Origin: Gillisia marina | Lineage (GTDB): Bacteria; Bacteroidota; Bacteroidia; Flavobacteriales; Flavobacteriaceae | NCBI RefSeq assembly: GCF_000258765.1 | Contig: NZ_AJLT01000003.1 | Span: forward strand, 62,001-126,000 | Direction of reading: 5' to 3' | DNA: 64,000 nt | In this document: positions 58,581 to 64,000 of the stretch, in pieces | How positions within the stretch are numbered: the stretch's first letter is position 1 | Layout: each line of letters begins with the position of its first letter | Notes under the pieces: generated by a model | Seen by the model: only the letters and a program-made list of their open reading frames with translations | What the model was told of the DNA's origin: nothing | Databases searched by the model: none | Made by a program: the position numbers and the translations under genes

Positions 58581-59461
58581 TGATGGGCGAAAGACTTCAA
58601 TTAGCTGAAATACCAAGAGTAAAAAATATCTCTAAAGCAGATTTTGTAGAGAGATATGTAAAACCACAAAAACCTGTGGTGATTGAGCATTTAATTGAAG
58701 ACTGGCCGGCATATAAAAAATGGAGCTTAGAATATATAGAGGAAGTTGCCGGTGAAAAAATAGTGCCTTTGTATGACGATAGGCCCATAAGTTCTAAATT
58801 TAAATTCAACGAACCGCACTTAAAGATGAAGATGAGCGAGTATATCGAGCTCCTAAAATCTAAGCCTACCAACTATCGGATTTTTTTATATCATTTAATG
58901 AAGGAAGTTCCTTTGCTTCAGAAAGATTTTAAATTTCCGGATATGGGATTGCGATTTTTAAAGCAATTGCCAATGCTATTTTTTGGAGGTGAGAATTCTA
59001 AGGTGTTTATGCATTACGATATAGATTTTGCGAATATCCTTCATTTTCATTTCCACGGAAAAAAGCAATGTATTCTGTATCCTCCGTCGCAAAGCAAATA
59101 TCTTTATAAAGTGCCGCACGCATTAATCTCCAGGGAGGACATCGATTTTTCGAATCCTGATTTCGAAAAATTTCCGGCTTTGAAACAAGCGGAAGGTTAT
59201 GTTACGCAACTTAATCACGGGGAAACTTTATATATGCCGGAAGGTTATTGGCACCAAATGACTTATTTGACTCCGGGATTTTCAATGAGTTTACGGGCGA
59301 CTTCCAGAAACATTACCAATTTTTCTAAAGCAGTTTACAATTTGGCTTTTATGCGGTATTTCGATAATTATATGCGCAAATGGAGAGGTCAGAAGTGGAT
59401 TGATTATAAAAACGAGCAGGCTGTTTTGAAGACTCATAAAAAGAACAATATTAAAATTTAA
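58580..59461 (+). CDS. Cupin-like (JmjC/cupin_8) protein, second of a tandem pair
   Basis: 293 residues from ATG 58580, which overlaps the stop of the first copy by one base (TGATG); TTG 58577 and ATG 58583 are alternatives. Same architecture: His145 and Asp147 in FMHYDIDFANILHFHFHG, His225 in PEGYWHQMTYL. Long stretches align with the first copy (QKWIDYKN, LYPPS.SKYLYKVP), so it is a tandem duplicate that has diverged; both keep all iron ligands, arguing that both are active. Tail overlaps recX by 11 nt. Confidence 0.85.
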   Translation: MMGERLQLAEIPRVKNISKADFVERYVKPQKPVVIEHLIEDWPAYKKWSLEYIEEVAGEKIVPLYDDRPISSKFKFNEPHLKMKMSEYIELLKSKPTNYRIFLYHLMKEVPLLQKDFKFPDMGLRFLKQLPMLFFGGENSKVFMHYDIDFANILHFHFHGKKQCILYPPSQSKYLYKVPHALISREDIDFSNPDFEKFPALKQAEGYVTQLNHGETLYMPEGYWHQMTYLTPGFSMSLRATSRNITNFSKAVYNLAFMRYFDNYMRKWRGQKWIDYKNEQAVLKTHKKNNIKI

Positions 59462-59933
59462 GTGATTCTATCACCTCCATGATTATTGGGAATTCGTAAC
59501 CTTTTTGATGTAGAAATGAAATCAGTTTTTGTTTCTTTTTATAGGAGTTTGGCTCTTTAATAAGTGGTAATTTCTTCTCTGCCAGCTCATGTAAAGTCTT
59601 AAAATATTCTGATTCCTCTATTTCAGAAAATGATATTTTAATTAGCGGACTTGATATATCCCTCGCTTTTAATTCTTGCTTGATCTTTATTTTGCCCCAT
59701 TTTTTAATTCTGAATTTTCCACGAACAAAACTTCTAGCAAAACGTTCCTCATTCAAGAAATTCTCTCTCATTAATTGAATGGTAATTTGCTCGCAAGCAT
59801 CCGGAATCATTCTCATCTCACGCAGCTTTTCCTGAACTTCCTTTTGAGAACGATCGCGATAAGCACAAAACTGCATCAGCTTTATTGTGGCTTCTTTAAT
59901 AGTATAAGATTTCTCTGAGGCGTTTGGCTTCAT
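59451..59933 (-). CDS. recX: Regulatory protein RecX
   Basis: 160 residues made of three-helix repeats: CAYRDRSQKEVQEKLREM, LNEERFARSFVRGKFRIKKW and the block WGKIKIKQELKARDISSPLI are typical of RecX. It binds RecA filaments and restrains recombination. No recA is adjacent. 9 nt downstream of the small secreted protein gene. Confidence 0.9.
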   Translation of the reverse strand: MKPNASEKSYTIKEATIKLMQFCAYRDRSQKEVQEKLREMRMIPDACEQITIQLMRENFLNEERFARSFVRGKFRIKKWGKIKIKQELKARDISSPLIKISFSEIEESEYFKTLHELAEKKLPLIKEPNSYKKKQKLISFLHQKGYEFPIIMEVIESLKF

Positions 59934-59942
59934 ATAAAGTCC

Positions 59943-60359
59943 CTAGTTAATTCGTGATGCTTTTAAATCAAGCTTATTTAGCTGATCTACCCAATCTGGG
60001 CCATCTAAATTATTTGCTTTTAAGTCCAGAAGATATTTTTCGGTCTTAGTCTGAATAGGTTGGTAGCCTTTAAGGAGTAATGTATTTACGTCCATAATAG
60101 TTCCATGCTGTAAACTTCCATCGGCAAATATTCTATACGTAACACCTTCGTATTTATTGGCCGGCTTTGTACTAATTAATTTCTTAATATTTGGGCCAAT
60201 CTGATCTTTTTGAGTCAGCATTTCTTCAATATAAATATTTTTATTTACATCTATTAAAACATTTACAATAAGAGATTTGGGGGAGTTCGTTTTATTTTGT
60301 GCAACTATTGAAAAAGATGTGAGAACTAGAAAAAGAAGTAAGTATTTATAATTTTTCAT
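59943..60359 (-). CDS. Small secreted protein, ExbD/TolR-like periplasmic domain (weak)
   Basis: 138 residues with a signal peptide (YLLLFLVLTSFSIVAQ). The mature part, LIVNVLIDVNKNIYIEEM followed by VTYRIFADGSLQHGTIMDVN and LLLKGYQPIQTKTEK, resembles the strand-helix pattern of ExbD/TolR periplasmic domains, but it lacks their N-terminal membrane anchor as a fixed span. This is a weak pattern match by eye. No exbB/tolQ nearby. Function unknown. Confidence 0.6.
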   Translation of the reverse strand: MKNYKYLLLFLVLTSFSIVAQNKTNSPKSLIVNVLIDVNKNIYIEEMLTQKDQIGPNIKKLISTKPANKYEGVTYRIFADGSLQHGTIMDVNTLLLKGYQPIQTKTEKYLLDLKANNLDGPDWVDQLNKLDLKASRIN

Positions 60360-60431
60360 AAAGACTAATAGTTTTAAATGTAAGAGTACAAAAATATAAA
60401 GAAGTTGAAGCTGTATTTTTAAAACAGGACA

Positions 60432-60469
60432 TAAAAAAACCGCCTATCATTTATTTGATAGGCGGTTTT
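60432..60469 (-). terminator. Terminator after the RNase G gene
   Basis: Minus-strand stem AAAACCGCCTATCA / TGATAGGCGGTTTT with a 6-nt loop and a U-run; it directly follows the stop at 60477. Confidence 0.9.
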
Positions 60470-60476
60470 CAAAATT

Positions 60477-62015
60477 TTAGTCTAAAACTTCCCCGTTTTT
60501 ATCGTGAAAGTGATATTCCATGTACGTGTAAGCGTCTCTTGGTAAAATTTTTACCCAGCGCTTATGGTCAAAAAACCATTGGGAGCGGGGTGATGGAAAG
60601 CCTCTTGTTAAAAAGGCTGCAATAAATGGGTGCGCACTTAAGGTGATCTTTTTATGATTCTTCTTGATCAGCCTTTCGAGGTCGGTTTTTATTTTATCAA
60701 TAACAATAATAGGAGCCTCAATCTCTCCTGTTCCGTTCGGGTTTTCCTCACGGGTTTTGATATTTGTTTCCGGCCTAACGCGTTGTCTTGTAATTTGTAT
60801 TAACCCAAATTTACTTGGGGGTAATATTTTGTGTTTTGCACGATCATCGCTCATTTCTTCGCGTAAATGATCAAATAGTGCTTTTCTGTTTTCTGCCTTG
60901 TTCATGTCTATAAAGTCGACCACAATAATTCCACCCATATCACGTAATCGTAATTGTCGGGCTATTTCTGTGGCGCTTATAAGGTTCACTTCTAAGGCGG
61001 TCTCTTCCTGGTTTTTAGCTTTATTGGAACGGTTTCCACTATTCACGTCTATAACGTGCATGGCTTCTGTGTGCTCAATAATCAGGTAAGCTCCTTTGCT
61101 CATCGATACGGTGCGACCAAAGGAAGTTTTTATTTGTCTTTCGATACCGAATTTTTCAAAAATTGGAACATTAGACTGGTACAACTTAACTATAGATTCT
61201 TTATTTGGAGCAATTTCTGCCACATAATCTTTTAGCTGTGTATAAAGCTCTTCTTCATCTACCACAATAGATGAGAAAGTGTCGTTAAAGATATCCCTCA
61301 AAATGGAGGATCCTCTATTTAACTCTCCCAATACTTTGGATGGATGAGGTGCTTTATATAATTTTTTACACATTGCTGTCCAGCGACTCATTAAATTCTG
61401 AAGATCTCTGTCTAGCTCTGCTACTTTTTTGCCTTCTGCTACGGTTCTTACAATTACACCAAACCCTTTAGGTTTTATGCTTTTCACCAATCTTTTAAGG
61501 CGGTCTTTTTCTTCTTTGCTTTCAATTTTTTGAGAAACTGAAACTCTATTGGAAAAAGGCACCAATACAATATAACGGCCGGGTAGAGAAAGCTCGGAGC
61601 TTATTCTAGGGCCTTTTGTGGAGATTGGTTCTTTCATTACTTGAACCAGTAACGACTGATTTGATTTTAAGACTTCAGCTACGCTTCCGTCTTTATCAAT
61701 ATCTTTTTCAAAAGTTAAATTCTGTAAAGAATAATCTTTTAATTTACCTGTGCTTACACGTTTTACGAATTTCAACAAAGTTTGGACTTGAGGGCCAAGA
61801 TCATGATAGTGTAAAAAACCATCTTTTGTGTAGCCAACATTTACAAATGCGGCATTTAATCCTGGAACAGCTTTCCTGATTTTAGCGATAAAAATATCAC
61901 CAACAGCAAAGTTGCTATCGTCTTCTTCTTTGTTTAATTCGACTAGTTTTCCATCTTTAATTAAGGCAAAATCTATAGCAGAGGAACCTGATCTAATAAT
62001 CAATTCTTTGTCCAC
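60477..62015 (-). CDS. rng: Ribonuclease G/E family endoribonuclease
   Basis: 512 residues, RNase G size (without the long RNase E scaffold). N-terminal S1-like domain with GDIFIAKIRKAVPGLNAAFV, then the catalytic aspartates in HVIDVNSGNRSN and GGIIVVDFIDMNKAENR. Zn-link CxxC is not seen in the positions expected for RNase E. It matures 16S rRNA and decays mRNA. Transcribed with the small basic protein and HU upstream. Confidence 0.93.
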   Translation of the reverse strand: MDKELIIRSGSSAIDFALIKDGKLVELNKEEDDSNFAVGDIFIAKIRKAVPGLNAAFVNVGYTKDGFLHYHDLGPQVQTLLKFVKRVSTGKLKDYSLQNLTFEKDIDKDGSVAEVLKSNQSLLVQVMKEPISTKGPRISSELSLPGRYIVLVPFSNRVSVSQKIESKEEKDRLKRLVKSIKPKGFGVIVRTVAEGKKVAELDRDLQNLMSRWTAMCKKLYKAPHPSKVLGELNRGSSILRDIFNDTFSSIVVDEEELYTQLKDYVAEIAPNKESIVKLYQSNVPIFEKFGIERQIKTSFGRTVSMSKGAYLIIEHTEAMHVIDVNSGNRSNKAKNQEETALEVNLISATEIARQLRLRDMGGIIVVDFIDMNKAENRKALFDHLREEMSDDRAKHKILPPSKFGLIQITRQRVRPETNIKTREENPNGTGEIEAPIIVIDKIKTDLERLIKKNHKKITLSAHPFIAAFLTRGFPSPRSQWFFDHKRWVKILPRDAYTYMEYHFHDKNGEVLD

Positions 62016-62166
62016 TCTTTTAGATTTTTATCCCGGAAATCGGGATGGATTAAACAATAAATTTTCACAGGGTTTTTAAGCCTGAAGAAACCGGAATTTT
62101 AATTTAGAATTAAACTCGGTTTCAATTTCAAAGAACGTCTTTTACTAAAAAAAAGTAGTGAGAACA

Positions 62167-62257
62167 CTACTTTTTCTTATGGCGGTTAGCTCTACTTCTC
62201 TTTTTACGCTTGTGAGTAGCTACCTTATGTCTTTTTTCTTTTTTTACCACTTGGCAT
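62167..62257 (-). CDS. 29-residue basic protein (homopolymer frameshift)
   Basis: ATG at 62255-62257 starts MPSGKKRK and the frame breaks in the second A-run (six A, 62232-62237). With five A the reading is MPSGKKRKRHKVATHKRKKR and continues SRANRHKKK to TAG at 62167, 29 residues, more than half Lys/Arg/His. Very small basic proteins of this type are conserved in Bacteroidota beside HU and RNase G, and probably bind RNA or ribosomes (inference). Too short for ordinary gene finders. Confidence 0.7.
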
Positions 62258-62310
62258 AGTGTTACTTTTTTTAAATTAATATTATACTTTCAAATTCCTT
62301 GTTACGGGAA

Positions 62311-62604
62311 TTATTCTCTTACTTCAACGTTAGTCTTAACACCATCTACAAAAACACGAGCAGGTTTAAATGCAGGGATATTGTGTGCAGGGATTTTTAT
62401 TGTAGTATTCTTTGAGATGTTTCTTCCTGTTTTTTCTGCTCTTGTTTTAACTACAAAGCTTCCAAAACCTCTTAAGTAAACATTATCTCCACTTTCCAAA
62501 GAAGATTTAACTTCTTCCATAAATGTTTCAACAGTAGCTTGAACATCACCTTTTTCCATTCCTAACTTTTCTGAAATCTTCGCTACGATATCTGCTTTCG
62601 TCAT
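62311..62604 (-). CDS. hup: HU family DNA-binding protein
   Basis: 97 residues. MTKADIVAKISEKLGMEKGD and DNVYLRGFGSFVVKTRAEKT are the HU core, then NTTIKIPAHNIPAFKPA (the DNA-binding arm with the conserved proline). Nucleoid-associated protein. Located upstream of the basic protein and RNase G, with its promoter at 62653-62660. Confidence 0.95.
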   Translation of the reverse strand: MTKADIVAKISEKLGMEKGDVQATVETFMEEVKSSLESGDNVYLRGFGSFVVKTRAEKTGRNISKNTTIKIPAHNIPAFKPARVFVDGVKTNVEVRE

Positions 62605-62652
62605 TTTCGTCCTATTTAATATTATAATTGGGGTTCTTAATTTTCAAGGGGG

Positions 62653-62660
62653 CAAATATA
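62653..62660 (-). promoter_or_regulatory. HU gene -7 box
   Basis: Minus-strand TATATTTG followed by C, exact consensus, with TTG about 20 nt further upstream for the -33. Leader about 45 nt. Confidence 0.65.
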
Positions 62661-62736
62661 AGAATTAAATCTCCAATATTTCAATCCTAATTCATTAAAT
62701 AGTAACCAAATAAAGAATTATTATTGCAAGCAAACA

Positions 62737-63794
62737 ATGCTATTCATGATTTTTCATAAAATATTGATTAATTGGTACTTAGGTAATAAAAGAGATTTAC
62801 CATGGAGAGAAACCAGTGATCCTTATCATATTTGGTTAAGTGAAATTATGCTTCAGCAAACCAGAATAGAGCAAGGTTTACCTTATTATTTGGCATTTAC
62901 AGAAGCTTTTCCATCTGTTTTTGATCTTGCAAATGCCTCTCAGGAAAAAGTACTGAAGCTTTGGCAGGGTCTGGGTTATTATTCCAGAGCCAGAAATTTA
63001 CATGAAACTGCAAAATATGTTGCAGAAGAATTAAACGGGAAGTTTCCAGATAACTATAAAGACTTAATAAAGCTAAAGGGAATTGGAGATTACACAGCAA
63101 GTGCGATTGCTTCCATTTGCTATAATGAGGCTACTCCGGTGTAGATGGAAATGTATATAGAGTGTTGGCCAGGTACTTTGATATAGATACTCCTATTAAT
63201 AGTACTGCAGGTATAAAGGAATTTAAAGCGTTGGCTGTAGAATTGATAGATGAAGAAAATTCTGCAACTTATAATCAAGCGATCATGGAGTTTGGTGCTT
63301 TGCAATGTAAGCCACAAAATCCATTATGTGAAACTTGCCCACTTTCCAATAGCTGCTTGGCATTAAAAAACAATAGAATTTCATTGCTTCCTGTTAAATT
63401 GAAGAAGGCTAAAATCAAAAAAAGATATTTTAACTATTTGGTATTTCTATCAGAAGATAATGAAACCGTATTAGAACAGCGACTTGGGAAAGGAATTTGG
63501 GAAGGCTTATATCAATTCCCTTTATTGGAATCTAAATCCTTAATTGATGCTGAAGCGGTGTTGGCAGAATCTAACTTAGTAGCTGAAGAAATAGATGATC
63601 TTCCAAAAATCAGTTTATTTAATGACACTCCTATTATACATAAACTCTCACATCAGCATATCTATACCCGTTTTTGGATCTTGGAGAATACTGAATTTAA
63701 TAGAAAACCAATTCCATTGTCTAAAATTCAAGAATATCCAGTGCCGGTTTTAATCTCCAATTTTATTAATGAATTTCAGCTGAGCGAATATTAG
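62737..63794 (+). CDS. mutY: A/G-specific adenine glycosylase MutY (broken by a -1 frameshift)
   Basis: Frames 62737-63144 and one ending at 63794 join if one base is added near 63133-63135 (CCGGTGTAG): the stop disappears and the reading becomes NEATPVVDGNVYRVLARYFD, about 352 residues. Catalytic Glu36 in LSEIMLQQTRIEQ, helix-hairpin-helix LKGIGDYTASAIAS, catalytic Asp in VDGNVYR exactly at the break, and the [4Fe-4S] motif CKPQNPLCETCPLSNSC (6-2-5 spacing). The C-terminal NUDIX-like domain recognises 8-oxoG. A true null would raise G:C to T:A mutation. Confidence 0.93.
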
Positions 63795-63909
63795 CTTCAA
63801 CTTTAAAAATTTTAATGGCATGTAATATTGACATTAATTAGGAGGTGATACTGAATAAATTTCTTTATTTTTAAATTATTATAACGAGCTAAATTTTAAA
63901 TAAAAAGTA

Positions 63910-64000
63910 ATGACGGGTACACTTAATAAGGTAATGTTGATAGGGCACACAGGAGACGATGTAAAAATGCATTATTTTGAAGGAGGCGGAGCAATAGGTC
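63910..64000 (+). CDS. ssb: Single-stranded DNA-binding protein, start (cut by window edge)
   Basis: 30 codons from ATG 63910, MTGTLNKVMLIGHTGDDVKM then HYFEGGGAIG, matching the N-terminal OB-fold strand of bacterial SSB. The rest lies outside the window. SSB downstream of mutY is a common Bacteroidota order. Confidence 0.88.
   Translation, partial: MTGTLNKVMLIGHTGDDVKMHYFEGGGAIG

Overview
The window is AT-rich DNA from a member of the Bacteroidota, most likely a marine Flavobacteriaceae of the Gramella/Zunongwangia/Salegentibacter type (family-level inference from content, not a database match). The evidence is a SUF operon with an internal lipoprotein gene, atpD-atpC separated from the rest of the ATP synthase genes, a seven-subunit Mrp Na+/H+ antiporter, a Por-type (T9SS) secreted protein, a TonB receptor with an N-terminal CarboxypepD_reg-like domain, DUF4270, and many promoters with the Bacteroidota -7 box TAnnTTTG. 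No rRNA, tRNA, CRISPR, prophage or insertion sequence was found.

Layout. 1-5204 (-): SUF iron-sulfur operon, iscA-like > four-helix-bundle protein > sufB > lipoprotein > sufC > sufD > sufS (cut by the window edge). 5447-11828: thiL, zinc-ribbon protein, alpha/beta hydrolase, brnQ, a repeat-rich gap, aminopeptidase P, cbpM-cbpA. 12134-15626: sdhCAB behind an almost ideal promoter. 15680-20350: DUF1440 protein, omega-amidase-like nitrilase, Ig-like lipoprotein, comF, coiled-coil membrane protein. 20414-32948: glyS, a 1001-codon T9SS cargo protein, exonuclease III, aldo/keto reductase, M23 lipoprotein, radA, an esterase-like protein, a flippase-like membrane protein, panD, panC. 33050-42343: truncated glycogen-synthase-like protein, DUF4270, glmS, TonB receptor, atpD, atpC. 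42763-50892: M61 peptidase, mrpABCDEFG, MgtC-like protein. 50928-59461: biotin region, bioF > DUF2007 protein > bioD, then bioA, SET protein, ketoacyl synthase, and bioB followed by two cupin/JmjC-like paralogs. 59451-64000: recX, small secreted protein, RNase G, a 29-residue basic protein, HU, mutY, start of ssb.

The most striking property is that at least 14 conserved genes each carry one single-base indel (sufD, suf lipoprotein, iscA, nitrilase, flippase-like protein, TonB receptor, M61 peptidase, mrpA, mrpB, mrpD, DUF2007, bioB, 29-residue basic protein, mutY). Repairing one base restores a family-typical protein every time. About half are one extra base in an A/T run of 6-9, the other half one missing base in short contexts. 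The simplest reading is residual sequencing/assembly error, with transcriptional slippage as a secondary possibility. These genes are given here as single spans with the break noted.

The best candidates for unexplored biology are the biotin neighbourhood (SET-domain protein and FabF-like enzyme between bioA and bioB, with no bioC or bioH seen, plus a tandem pair of Fe-dependent-hydroxylase-like proteins behind bioB), the lipoprotein inside the SUF operon, a 14-bp perfect inverted repeat ending 3 nt before a TonB-receptor start codon, and a terminator/promoter overlap that probably makes glyS mRNA leaderless.
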